A stretch of 40,991 bases of DNA from Sulfuricella sp. (GTDB taxonomy: Bacteria > Pseudomonadota > Gammaproteobacteria > Burkholderiales > Sulfuricellaceae): assembly GCA_018336195.1 (NCBI GenBank), contig JAGXQV010000106.1, positions 1 through 40,991 of the forward strand. Reading direction: 5' to 3'. The notes below the pieces were generated by a model. That model did not search any database. It was not told the DNA's origin and saw nothing but the letters and a program-made list of their open reading frames with translations. This document shows, piece by piece, positions 30,715 to 39,414 of the stretch. The stretch's first letter is position 1. Each line of letters begins with the position of its first letter. Position numbers and translations under genes: made by a program.

Positions 30715-33700
30715 TTACCCTCGCCGCAAAAAAGCGGTGGCTTCCTCCGCCGGCAGGGGTTTGCTGAACAAATAGCCTTGCAGGAAGTCGCATTGGTGAA
30801 CGGAGAGAAAATATTGCTGGCCTTCGGTTTCCACGCCTTCGGCGACGACCTTGAGGCCCAGGTTGTGGGCGAGGGCGAGGGTGGCGGCGCTGATGGCGGC
30901 ATCGTTTTCATCGCTCTCGATATCGCGCACGAAAGCCCGGTCGAGCTTGAGTATCTGGATCGGCAACAGCTTGAGATAGGCCAGCGAGGAATAACCGGTG
31001 CCGAAGTCGTCGATGGCCAGCGTCACGCCCAGATCCCGCAATTCCTTGAGCCGCCCTATGGCCCGTTCGGGGTTGTCCATGGCCACCGATTCGGTGACTT
31101 CCAGTTCCAGATCGTCGCGGGCGATGCCGTGTTTTTTCATGATGGCGCGGACTCTTTCGACCAGGGTCGGGGAGCGTAGCTGGTGGGCGGAAAGGTTGAC
31201 TGCGACGCGCGCATTGGTGAGACCCTGTGCGCGCCAAGCCGCTTGCTGGCGGCAGGCTTCGTCGAGCACCCATTCGCCGAGAGCTTCGATCTGCCCGGTT
31301 TCTTCGGCGATGGGAATGAATTTGAGGGGCGGGATTAGCCCTTTTTCCGGGTGCCGCCAGCGTACCAGCGCTTCGACTCCGCAGGTACGGCCATCTGCGG
31401 TGCAAATTTTGGGTTGGTAGTGCAGTTCGAACTGCTGTTCCATCAGCGCAGTACGCAGGTCGCGCTCCAGCGCCAGTTTTTCCATCGCCGCGTTGGTCAT
31501 CGCCGTGGTGAAGAACTGGTAGTTGTTGCGCCCCAGTTCCTTGGCGTGATACATCGCGGTATCGGCGTTTTTCATCAGGGCTTCCGGGGTGCTACCGTCG
31601 TTGGGGAAGATGCTGATGCCCACGCTGGGGGTGGTATGCAGGTCGTTGCCGTCGATCCGGTAGGGCTGGCCGAGCACTTCGACGATCATGTCGGCACAGT
31701 GGGCGGAATCCATGCCGTTATCCAGTCCGGTCAGCACCACCACGAATTCGTCTCCGCCCAGACGGGAGACGATGTCGCTTTCCCGCACGCTGGCCTGCAA
31801 GCGGCGCGCCACTTCGATGAGCAACAGGTCGCCGACATGGTGGCCGAGGGTGTCGTTGATGGTCTTGAAGCGATCCATGTCGATGAACAGGACCGCGGCT
31901 TCGCGATTTTCGCGGCGTGCCGACAAAAGCGCCTGTTCGAGGCGGGTTTCCAGGCTGAAGCGGTTGAGCAGCCCGGTCAGCACGTCGTGGTGGGCGAGGC
32001 GGTGGATGCGTTCCTCGGCGGCCTTGCGTTCGCTGATGTCGGTAAAGCTGGCGATATGGTGGGTGATCTTTCCTTCCTCGTCGCGGATCAGCGAAATGGC
32101 GGCCCACTTCGGGTAAATGTGCCCGTCCTTGCGGCGATCCCAGAATTCGCCCTGCCAGAAACCGGTTTCCTGCAGGGATGACCACATTCCCTGGTAGGTT
32201 TCCGGGGGCGTGCGGCCGGATGCCAGCAGCTTGGGATTCTGGCCGTGTACGTCGGCCCAGGTATAACCCGTCAGCGTGGTGAAGGCGGGATTGACGGCGA
32301 CGATATGGTTGTCGCGGTCGGTAATCATGATGGCTTCGCCGCTGTGGCTGAAAACGTTGGCGTAGAGGCGCAAAGCCTCTTCCGTCTCATGCAGATCGCT
32401 GACGTCCTGTACCGTGCCGCGTGAAACCAGCGGGGTGCCGTCTTCGGCGTAGAGGGTTTCGCAGCGTTCCTGCACATGCTTGATGCGCCCGTCGGGAAGC
32501 CGCAGCCGGTGCTCGATTTCATAGGGCTGGCGGTTTACCCGGGATTCGGCATAGGCGCGGTTCACTTTTTCCCGGTCTTCCGGGTGGATAGCGTTGAGAA
32601 ACGCTTCCTTGGAAGCACCGAATTGCGCCGGGTTAATTTCGAAAATCCGGAAAATTTCGTTCGACCACTCCGTTTGGCCGTTGTGCAGATCCTGTGTCCA
32701 GCTTCCTACCTTGGCGATGCGTTGGGCTTCGTTGAGCCTGTCATGGTCGATTTTGAGGGCTTCCTCGGAACGCTTTAGGTCGGAAATGTCCCTGAAAACG
32801 GCGACCACTTCCCCGCCCGGCAGACGCATCACGTCGTTTTCCACCCACAGGCTGAGGCGCTTGTCCTGATAGGCGAAAAGCGGCAGCGATTCCGCAACGC
32901 CGGATTGCCAGACGCGACGGAGCGCGGCGAGCAGGCCGGAATCGATGACCCCGGGGAATACTTCCTTGACGCGGCGGCCCAACACTTGGTCGCGGTTGGT
33001 TCTGGTGATCCTTTCCGCTGCTCGATTGAAATCGAGAAACTCGAAGTCGCTGCCGCCGTCCACCGCACGATACACGGCCACCCCGTCGTTCATGTTGCCG
33101 AACAGGGCGCGGTATTGCGCTTCCTTGGCTTCCAGGGATTGGGTAGCGGCAATCCGCTCGGCATCCCGGCGGCTACGTTCCCGTTCTTGCAGACGGGTAG
33201 ACCAGCCGCCCCAGCCGATGCCGAGCAGGCCCAACAGCCAGATGGCGCCATGATTCAGGCTTAGGCTTGTTCGCGTGGCTTCGAGGCGCTGGTAATAAGG
33301 GGTAAGCGGCAGGTTTAGACCGGTCGCGCCGCGCATGTCGCCCAGCTTGTAACCGAGGATGGCATGGCATTTTTCGCAGCCCGGCTCCATGACCATGGCG
33401 CGGAGATAGCGCAGGTAGGGTTTGCCGTCCTTGTCGGTCACCGCCCATACTTCCTTTTTCTCACCGCGGGTGAAGCGGTGTAACTGCTCGGTTTCCCAGG
33501 GGTCCGGCGCGTTGCCGGGATTGAGGTATTTCAGGCCGGTGATGCGCCCCTGGATGCCGTATTCCTCGGTATAGCGGTCCATTATCTGGCGCAGCATGGA
33601 TGCCGGATTGAGCAGGGTGAGCTTCAGCCCTTCGGTGGTGACGACATCGCTTCCCGGAACGTGGGCCAGCCAGGGAGCCGGCTGCTGGGTGGCGGTGATC

Positions 33701-33900
33701 GGTACGTAAACCCCGCCGTGACTGGTCGCCCAGCGCCGGAAGGAGAGATCCTTGTTGACGTTGGAACGCGCCTCGGCATAAGCCTGATCGAGCATTTGCT
33801 GTTTCGCCCGTTCGAGATTCCAGGCCAGCGATACGCCCAGCACCGCCGTCCAGGCTACGGCGGTCAGCAGGGCGAAGCGCAAATGAAGCAGGAATGGCAT
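30715..33900 (-). CDS. Haem-type sensor, PAS, GGDEF and EAL protein
   Basis: 1061 residues from ATG 33900 (a TTG at 33933 is an alternative). TM1 ~8-26; periplasmic DUF3365/Tll0287-like domain (~27-215) with a c-type haem motif C175-EKC178-H179; TM2 ~219-234; three PAS domains (~260-375, ~390-505, ~510-625); GGDEF ~635-800 with RLGGDEF intact and an inhibitory-site RESD five residues upstream; EAL ~815-1055 with EAL, NLSAHQLRS, ELEVTES, IDDFGTGYSS and VAEGVET all intact. It can thus in principle both make and break c-di-GMP under redox or gas control. It lies downstream of the STAS gene on the same strand, 135 bases apart. Confidence 0.94.
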   Translation of the reverse strand: MPFLLHLRFALLTAVAWTAVLGVSLAWNLERAKQQMLDQAYAEARSNVNKDLSFRRWATSHGGVYVPITATQQPAPWLAHVPGSDVVTTEGLKLTLLNPASMLRQIMDRYTEEYGIQGRITGLKYLNPGNAPDPWETEQLHRFTRGEKKEVWAVTDKDGKPYLRYLRAMVMEPGCEKCHAILGYKLGDMRGATGLNLPLTPYYQRLEATRTSLSLNHGAIWLLGLLGIGWGGWSTRLQERERSRRDAERIAATQSLEAKEAQYRALFGNMNDGVAVYRAVDGGSDFEFLDFNRAAERITRTNRDQVLGRRVKEVFPGVIDSGLLAALRRVWQSGVAESLPLFAYQDKRLSLWVENDVMRLPGGEVVAVFRDISDLKRSEEALKIDHDRLNEAQRIAKVGSWTQDLHNGQTEWSNEIFRIFEINPAQFGASKEAFLNAIHPEDREKVNRAYAESRVNRQPYEIEHRLRLPDGRIKHVQERCETLYAEDGTPLVSRGTVQDVSDLHETEEALRLYANVFSHSGEAIMITDRDNHIVAVNPAFTTLTGYTWADVHGQNPKLLASGRTPPETYQGMWSSLQETGFWQGEFWDRRKDGHIYPKWAAISLIRDEEGKITHHIASFTDISERKAAEERIHRLAHHDVLTGLLNRFSLETRLEQALLSARRENREAAVLFIDMDRFKTINDTLGHHVGDLLLIEVARRLQASVRESDIVSRLGGDEFVVVLTGLDNGMDSAHCADMIVEVLGQPYRIDGNDLHTTPSVGISIFPNDGSTPEALMKNADTAMYHAKELGRNNYQFFTTAMTNAAMEKLALERDLRTALMEQQFELHYQPKICTADGRTCGVEALVRWRHPEKGLIPPLKFIPIAEETGQIEALGEWVLDEACRQQAAWRAQGLTNARVAVNLSAHQLRSPTLVERVRAIMKKHGIARDDLELEVTESVAMDNPERAIGRLKELRDLGVTLAIDDFGTGYSSLAYLKLLPIQILKLDRAFVRDIESDENDAAISAATLALAHNLGLKVVAEGVETEGQQYFLSVHQCDFLQGYLFSKPLPAEEATAFLRRG

Positions 33901-34035
33901 GAGTGGCACAGCCTGGCGTGGAGAATGGACCAAGGATAAAGCGTTTCCTACCCTTATGCCAACCCGGCAAGCCGTGCGTAGTGGCGGCGCCGCGAATGGC
34001 GCCTGGTTATGAGTTCAGATGCTGCTGCACATCCT

Positions 34036-34374
34036 TCATCCGCAGATTCCGGCGGAACCGCTTTCCGGCAGGATGGTGAAGATGTTTTGAAAATTCGCCA
34101 CCCGGAGAACCTGTTGGACGAAGCCTTCGGTGCTTCGCAATGAGACTCGCAGATTGGACAGGTTGGCGTTTTCGCGGAGAATCAGAAGCATCCCCAGCGC
34201 CGAACTGTCCATGTATTGCACGTTGGTCAGATCGACCGTGACTTCCTTGATACCTTTGATTTGCAGCACTTCATCACGGGCATTTTTGAAGTCGCCGTGG
34301 ATGCTGAAGTCGAAACGACCGTTGAGCGCTAATACTGCAGTATCCCCATCTTGCTTTATGTTAATCGTCATCAT
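34036..34374 (-). CDS. STAS-domain anti-sigma factor antagonist
   Basis: 112 residues. A single STAS domain (SpoIIAA/RsbV type) with the phosphorylatable serine in YMDSSALGMLLIL (S57/S58), preceded by VTVDLTNV. In partner switching the unphosphorylated form captures an anti-sigma kinase; a PP2C phosphatase reactivates it. GGAGAGA stands ten bases upstream of two adjacent ATGs; either could start. The next gene upstream encodes the receiver-phosphatase that would act on it, but that phosphatase domain is broken. No RsbW-type kinase is in the window. Confidence 0.93.
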   Translation of the reverse strand: MMTINIKQDGDTAVLALNGRFDFSIHGDFKNARDEVLQIKGIKEVTVDLTNVQYMDSSALGMLLILRENANLSNLRVSLRSTEGFVQQVLRVANFQNIFTILPESGSAGICG

Positions 34375-34435
34375 GTTGAAATCTCTCCAAGCAGCAAAAG
34401 TACGTTGATTCGAATCGTTCTTCTAAGTTTCCTCG

Positions 34436-35227
34436 TTAGCGGGCGCCCGAGCCGCATTCCACCAGCATCAGCGTCATGTCGTCGAAGGCATGGCGCTTGC
34501 CCAGGTGGGCATTCAAGGTATCGGTCGGCGCGGTAAAGCGCTGGGCAGTTGCTAAAAAATGCGGTTGACCGGCAGCAGGTTGAGCGGCCGGCAAACCGTG
34601 GCCGGTCGAGTCGGCCAGCATCAGGTAGAGCTTGCGGTTGCGCGAGCGCGATGCCGCGATCAGGTCGCCGCTCACCACGTCGGTGGGTTTGAGCCAGCAA
34701 TGGAGTTGCGCGTCGTGGAGATTTTCGGGACGTATCATGCGCGCCATCAGTTCCGCGACCAGGCGCCGCTCCTCTTCGGCGGCCTGGTGGTAGGCTTCGA
34801 GTTGCGCCTTGCCGGTCGCCAGGTCGCGGTTCTTGAACAACATCGCGGCGCTCTTGGCGATGGCTTCCAACAGTTGCTTGAGGTCGATGGGCTTCAGGGC
34901 GTAGCCGTCCACGCCCAGGGCAATGGCGCGATGCAGGTACTTGACGTCGTTGAAGGCGGTGGTGAAGATCACCGGCGTGGCGGCGTTCAGTTCCTTGACC
35001 GCGGCGGCCAGTTCGAGTCCATCCATGAGCGGCATCATGATGTCGCTGATGATGATATCCGCTTGGCGCGCCTTGAAAGCAGCCAAGGCGGCTTGGCCAT
35101 TGTCGGCGAGGATCGGTTCGCCCACCCGGGGTTTGAGGAAATGGGCGACCTCTTTGCGGATGTGGTCGTCGTCTTCCGCGTACAGGACGGAGAGCTGCTT
35201 GATTTCGCCGGGGCTGGCCTGGTTCAT
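34436..35227 (-). CDS. Response regulator with internally deleted SpoIIE/PP2C domain
   Basis: 263 residues. Receiver domain at ~10-130 with acceptor D in IIISDIMMPLMDG and K in YALKPIDL. A linker helix follows, then the start of a SpoIIE phosphatase (LKPTDVVSGDLIAASRS, LMLADSTGHGLPAA). After that the frame reads AQPAAGQPHFLA, but the shifted frame of the same DNA reads LNLLPVNRIF, the expected continuation, and stops. About 130 residues including the second metal-binding aspartate motif are missing before the normal tail (HAFDDMTLMLVECG). The phosphatase must be inactive; the receiver looks intact. Start overlaps the upstream kinase stop (ATGA). Confidence 0.88.
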   Translation of the reverse strand: MNQASPGEIKQLSVLYAEDDDHIRKEVAHFLKPRVGEPILADNGQAALAAFKARQADIIISDIMMPLMDGLELAAAVKELNAATPVIFTTAFNDVKYLHRAIALGVDGYALKPIDLKQLLEAIAKSAAMLFKNRDLATGKAQLEAYHQAAEEERRLVAELMARMIRPENLHDAQLHCWLKPTDVVSGDLIAASRSRNRKLYLMLADSTGHGLPAAQPAAGQPHFLATAQRFTAPTDTLNAHLGKRHAFDDMTLMLVECGSGAR

Positions 35228-38200
35228 GGGCCCTCCGCTTCATTCTCGGCGGCATGTTCGAGCGGTAATGCGATGGTGAACTCCGCGCCGTGGTTGCCGT
35301 TGCGGAAAACGATGGTGCCGCCCATGCGCTGTTCGACGATGGTTTTTACCATGTACAGGCCGATGCCGGTTCCTTTATCCTTGGTGGTGAAGTAGGGATC
35401 GAAGATTTTTTCCGCGATCTCGGGGGAGACGCCGCCGGCATTGTCGCGCACCACGATGGTGGCGTGCCTGCCGTCGCTGGTGGTGTCGATTTTAATCGCG
35501 GGATGCGTCGGCATCTTTTCCAGCAAGGCGTCCTTGGCATTGCCGAGCAGGTTCAGCAGGATCTGGGCTAGCTCGTTCGGATGCCCGATCATCTGGATGT
35601 CCTGGGGGCCGCTCAATTCGACCGCGATGTTGTTGTTCTTGAGGCTGGCGTTAACCAGGTTGAGCGCGTCCTGTATCGCTTGGCATACGTTGAAGGCGGT
35701 GGCGTAGCGGGCGGGGCTGAAAAAATCCCGAAAATCGTCGATGGTGGAGGACATCTGGCGGATCGAGTTCATCGCGTCCGCGACGTAATGGGATAGCGCG
35801 TCGCCATCGAGTTGCCGATCCTCGAAATCGATCTGGATGTTCTGCAGGATCAGCCCCAATACGCTCAGGGGCTGGCGCCACTGGTGGGCGATGTTGCCGA
35901 TCATCTCGCCCATCGCGGCATGGCGCGCCTGATGCACGAGTATGCGTTCCTTCTCCATGCCCTTGGCGATTTCCGTGGAAACCTGTTGCGCCAGGGTGGC
36001 ATTCAGGTCGAGCAACTTTTGCTCGGCGGACTTGCGGCTGTCGATATCCATCAGCGCCCAGATCGACCCTTGCGACATGTCGCGGGGGTTTACCGCCATG
36101 CCGCGCAGGTGGCACCAGAATATCCGGCCGTTCTTGCGCCGCATGAGGCGCTCGATTTCGAAAGGCTTGCCCTGAACCAGTTGGGCATAGGCTTCCTGGC
36201 CCACCTGCCGGTAATCCTCGGGAGTCGGGTAGAGCACTTCCGTGAATTTCTTGCGCAATTGGCTCATTTTGTAGCCGAACATATCCTCCATGCGGTGGTT
36301 GATCCAGATGAACTTGCGATCCTTGAGGAAGGCGATGCCGACCTGGGTGTTGTCCAGGATGGTTTGCATCTGTTGCAGCGTTTCGGCGAGGCGCTGCTGC
36401 ATCCGCTTTTTCTCGGTAACGTCGTCGTATATTCCCAGCACGCCGATGACTTTGCCCAACGGGTTGTGCAAGGGAACCTTGTAAGTCTGCGCCCAGCGGA
36501 TTTCCCCGTCATCCCAAACCAATTTGTCTTCGAAATTGATTTTGGGCTGGTTGCCGAGGATCACCTTGCGGTCGTCCTTGCGGAATTTTTTTGCCAGTTC
36601 GGGGGGGTGGAGTTCGAAATCGGTTTTGCCTTTGAGCTCCGCGCTGCTCGCCAACCCCCAATCGGTCAGATAGGCTTTGTTCGCCCCAAGATAGACGGAA
36701 TCGAGATCCTTCCAGAACACCCGCAAGGGAATATGGTCGAGGACCAGTTGCACAAGCTGCTTGGCGTTGAATAAGTCCTCCCGTGCCTGTTTTTTTACGG
36801 TGATGTCGCGCACGCTGGAGCGGTGGCCGAGGTAACGGCCCTGTTCGTCATAGATGGGCAGCCAGGAAACGCTGCCGTAAAAATCGCTGCCGTCCTTGCG
36901 CAAAAAGCGGGTCTCCACGTCGTCGCCGTTTTGCCCGGTAACCGCACTGGAAAAATGGCAGGCCAGCCTGTCGCGGTCGTCGGGATGAATCAAGGGAAAG
37001 GGATAATCCGTCATGGCATAGCATTCTTCCGGGGTAAAACCGGTCATGCGTTCCACCGCCGGGTTGATCCACAGCAGTTTGCCGTCGGGGTCGATCCAGT
37101 TTTCCCAGTTGTAGGTGTAGTTGGCGATGGCGCGGAAACGCTCTTCATTTTCCTTCAATGCGGTTGCGGCGAGCTTGCGTTCGGTGATGTCGTCCTCAAT
37201 GGAGAGAAAGTGCGTGATGTTGCCGTCTGGTCCTAAGAGCGGGGAAAGGGTCGCCGATACCCAGACCAACGACCCGTCCTTGCGGCGGTTCTGCAGTTCG
37301 CCTTGCCAACTTTGGCCGGCGAGGATGCTTTCCCACATGCGTGCATATTCTTCCGGCGGGGTGTTCCCCGACTTGAGCAGGTTGGGCTGGTTGCCCAACA
37401 CTTCTCCCGCTGCGTAGCCATAGGTGCGGCAAAAGCACGGATTGACGTATTCGATGACTCCCTGGAGGTCGGTTATCAGGATGGCATTTGAGCTTTGTTC
37501 GATCGCTTGGGTGAAAATCCGGAGTTTGTCTTCAATCTGCGTGAAATGGGTTTGATCTTCGTAACAGATCAACAACCCGTCGACGTTCCCCGATTCGTCG
37601 CGGAACGGAATCTTGGTGATGTCCAGCCAGGCCAGTTTGCCGTCGGGTTGCTGTTTCCGGACGGCGTTGTGGAATTGCGGAATGCCTTTTTCCATGGCAT
37701 CCAGGTCGAGCCTGAAGAAATAATCGCCGTCCTGGGGGTTGCGGTACAGGTCATGATCGGTTTTGGCGACGATCTCTTCCGGCGACGTTAAGCCTGTCGC
37801 CGTCGCCCCGGCTCGGTTACATCCCCGGAAAGCACCGCGGCGATCCTTCCAGAACAGGTGTTGGGGGATGTTGTCCAATACATGCTGCAAGAAGGCGTCT
37901 TTTTCCTCAAGCTTTTTTTGGGATTCGCGCAACGCGGCTTCATCTTTCTTGCGCTCGGTAATGTCGGTGAAAGTGCTGAAAACTTCGTGGGGAAGGTTAT
38001 CGCCAGGGAGAAACGAGGGAAAGGCGTCCACCTGTATCCAGCGGTGCTGATTCAGGGGGGCATGGAAAACCCCCATGGTTACCCCGGTGACGTTCTTGCC
38101 GGTTCGCAATGCCACCATCGCCGGGTGTTCTTCGCCGGGAAACGGAGAACCGTCTTCCCGAATGGATTCCCACGAGGCGTGTCCGACCATGCTGTCGAGA

Positions 38201-38391
38201 GTGAGTCCGAGGATCCGTTGCGCCGCCGGGTTTGCCGAGATGATTCGCCCCTCGCTATCCTGATACACCATGCCTTGCGCCATGGCGTCAAAGAGCCGAT
38301 AGAATCTCGCGCAACGTCCCAGCAGCGCCGCTTCATCGGCAGAAAAAGTGCTGGAACAGGGCGATTGGCCTTCCTGGGATGCGTGTTCCAT
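35224..38391 (-). CDS. Multi-PAS sensor histidine kinase
   Basis: 1055 residues from ATG 38391, no membrane segment, so cytoplasmic. Six PAS/PAC units in a row (~30-150, ~165-290, ~300-410, ~415-540, ~550-675, ~685-800), most ending in a D-x-T-x-x-K/R pattern such as FTDITERKKDE and EDDITERKLAA. The kinase H-box is GEMIGNIAHQWRQPLS (His near residue 830) and the ATPase boxes are LLNLLGNAKDAL, VRDNAGGVS and GTGIGLYMVKTIV. The core is close to that of the receiver-kinase at 21661, implying a common origin. It is the first gene of a row with the receiver protein and STAS gene, its likely partners. Confidence 0.95.
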   Translation of the reverse strand: MEHASQEGQSPCSSTFSADEAALLGRCARFYRLFDAMAQGMVYQDSEGRIISANPAAQRILGLTLDSMVGHASWESIREDGSPFPGEEHPAMVALRTGKNVTGVTMGVFHAPLNQHRWIQVDAFPSFLPGDNLPHEVFSTFTDITERKKDEAALRESQKKLEEKDAFLQHVLDNIPQHLFWKDRRGAFRGCNRAGATATGLTSPEEIVAKTDHDLYRNPQDGDYFFRLDLDAMEKGIPQFHNAVRKQQPDGKLAWLDITKIPFRDESGNVDGLLICYEDQTHFTQIEDKLRIFTQAIEQSSNAILITDLQGVIEYVNPCFCRTYGYAAGEVLGNQPNLLKSGNTPPEEYARMWESILAGQSWQGELQNRRKDGSLVWVSATLSPLLGPDGNITHFLSIEDDITERKLAATALKENEERFRAIANYTYNWENWIDPDGKLLWINPAVERMTGFTPEECYAMTDYPFPLIHPDDRDRLACHFSSAVTGQNGDDVETRFLRKDGSDFYGSVSWLPIYDEQGRYLGHRSSVRDITVKKQAREDLFNAKQLVQLVLDHIPLRVFWKDLDSVYLGANKAYLTDWGLASSAELKGKTDFELHPPELAKKFRKDDRKVILGNQPKINFEDKLVWDDGEIRWAQTYKVPLHNPLGKVIGVLGIYDDVTEKKRMQQRLAETLQQMQTILDNTQVGIAFLKDRKFIWINHRMEDMFGYKMSQLRKKFTEVLYPTPEDYRQVGQEAYAQLVQGKPFEIERLMRRKNGRIFWCHLRGMAVNPRDMSQGSIWALMDIDSRKSAEQKLLDLNATLAQQVSTEIAKGMEKERILVHQARHAAMGEMIGNIAHQWRQPLSVLGLILQNIQIDFEDRQLDGDALSHYVADAMNSIRQMSSTIDDFRDFFSPARYATAFNVCQAIQDALNLVNASLKNNNIAVELSGPQDIQMIGHPNELAQILLNLLGNAKDALLEKMPTHPAIKIDTTSDGRHATIVVRDNAGGVSPEIAEKIFDPYFTTKDKGTGIGLYMVKTIVEQRMGGTIVFRNGNHGAEFTIALPLEHAAENEAEGP

Positions 38392-38510
38392 TACGGGTTC
38401 CAATCGGGAGAATGGGATTTGGCCGGAATCTCCGCACGATTTGACTCGTGTCGGTGTTCCGATCCCTTATGCTGTTTTTATAGACAACTATTCGAGTCTT
38501 GGAAGGACTG

Positions 38511-38864
38511 TCACGCGCAGAGCGCTTCCCCGACGCAAGGCAGAGAGCAAGCCTCCGCCACGAAAGCCGTCCACATGACTCCTTCGTACAGTTCTCTCAA
38601 GGGGAATTCCCCGCTTAAATTGAAAGTGAAAACCAGATTTTGGAAACCGATCAAATTGACCCCCAGCGCCAACTGGGCGGCGAGGGCGCGACGCATGGAC
38701 ACCATGCCGATGCAGCAGGTCGCCTTCGGTTCGGACTGGTTGGTGTTGACGATGATCTGAATATTCTTGACCGCGCCGAAACGGGTGAAGATATCCGTCA
38801 GTTCATGGATGAGATGCTGCTTGTTCGTGGCATGGCTGAGGCGGTTTTCAAGTTCTCGATTCAT
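38511..38864 (-). CDS. Hypothetical protein with RRM-like N-terminal region
   Basis: 117 residues from ATG 38864, set by a strong GGGAGGT six bases upstream. Residues ~20-75 (LTDIFTRFGAVKNIQIIVNT, PKATCCIGM) follow an alternating helix-strand order reminiscent of an RNA-recognition fold, but canonical RNP motifs are weak. The last ~25 residues (WTAFVAEACSLPCVGEALCA) look unlike the rest. It follows the 71-residue gene at 38891 with a 26-base gap. Function unknown; confidence in it being a gene rests on the ribosome binding site. Confidence 0.6.
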   Translation of the reverse strand: MNRELENRLSHATNKQHLIHELTDIFTRFGAVKNIQIIVNTNQSEPKATCCIGMVSMRRALAAQLALGVNLIGFQNLVFTFNLSGEFPLRELYEGVMWTAFVAEACSLPCVGEALCA

Positions 38865-38890
38865 GGCGTTTACCTCCCGACTGTCAAGCG

Positions 38891-39106
38891 CTAGCGCAAC
38901 CACACTGCTTTCAGTTTGCGGCAATCCCGGCGCCACTCGCAGAGTTGCGCGCAGTCGTGGCGTTTTTCCGTGGCGAAACATTGCTCGTCGTTATTGAAAC
39001 GCTGAATGGCGCGAATCAGTTGCGTTTGCGAGGCATCACTCTGAAACCCCGGCACGCCGAGATGGCTGGCAATTCCCTGAAGCTGCTCGATAGAATGGTT
39101 AGGCAT
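38891..39106 (-). CDS. Small hypothetical protein with SAP-like N terminus and four cysteines
   Basis: 71 residues. The first half, SIEQLQGIASHLGVPGFQS then QTQLIRAIQRF, has the spacing of a SAP or Rho-N-like helix-turn-helix. The second half has four cysteines in CFATEKRHDCAQLCEWRRDC, suitable for metal binding, and ends KLKAVWLR. The spacing C-x8-C-x3-C-x5-C is distinctive. It precedes the RRM-like gene on the same strand and both probably share a promoter within 39107-39356. Confidence 0.65.
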   Translation of the reverse strand: MPNHSIEQLQGIASHLGVPGFQSDASQTQLIRAIQRFNNDEQCFATEKRHDCAQLCEWRRDCRKLKAVWLR

Positions 39107-39356
39107 GGGCGTCTCCGTAACTCATTGTGAAACAACTGGTTGTGAAAATATGGAAGGGGGGGTAGGAAGCGCGGCGCTTCCTGATTGGTTGTTGTTACTG
39201 TAGTCCAATGTGCGGAGCGGCTGAATGGGACGATGGCTAATTTCGGGTATGAGGATAGCTAAATCCTCAATAGGGGCTTTGCCTAGCGGCGTAGGCCAAC
39301 GCCTGATTGGCGGGGCTTTGCTGGGAAAACCCTGATTTTTGTTGGCTGTCCGGCGA
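39107..39356. other. Intergenic region upstream of the two small genes
   Basis: No gene on either strand. It holds a perfect hairpin AGGAAGCG/CGCTTCCT (39164-39171 with 39175-39182), a short palindrome ACAACTGGTTGT near 39132, and GAGGA/TCCTC at 39252-39270. The minus-strand promoter of the small gene pair must lie here, but I cannot pick it with confidence. Confidence 0.5.
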
Positions 39357-39383
39357 AAAAAAAGGGCGCGGCAAGCCGCGCCC
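39357..39383 (-). terminator. Rho-independent terminator of prpD
   Basis: On the minus strand GGGCGCGG and CCGCGCCC (39364-39383) form an eight-pair GC stem with a four-base loop, followed by seven T (39363-39357). It lies 32 bases after the prpD stop codon. Confidence 0.9.
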
Positions 39384-39414
39384 ACAAGGGGAAACCGTTT
39401 CAAAGAAGTTTTGG

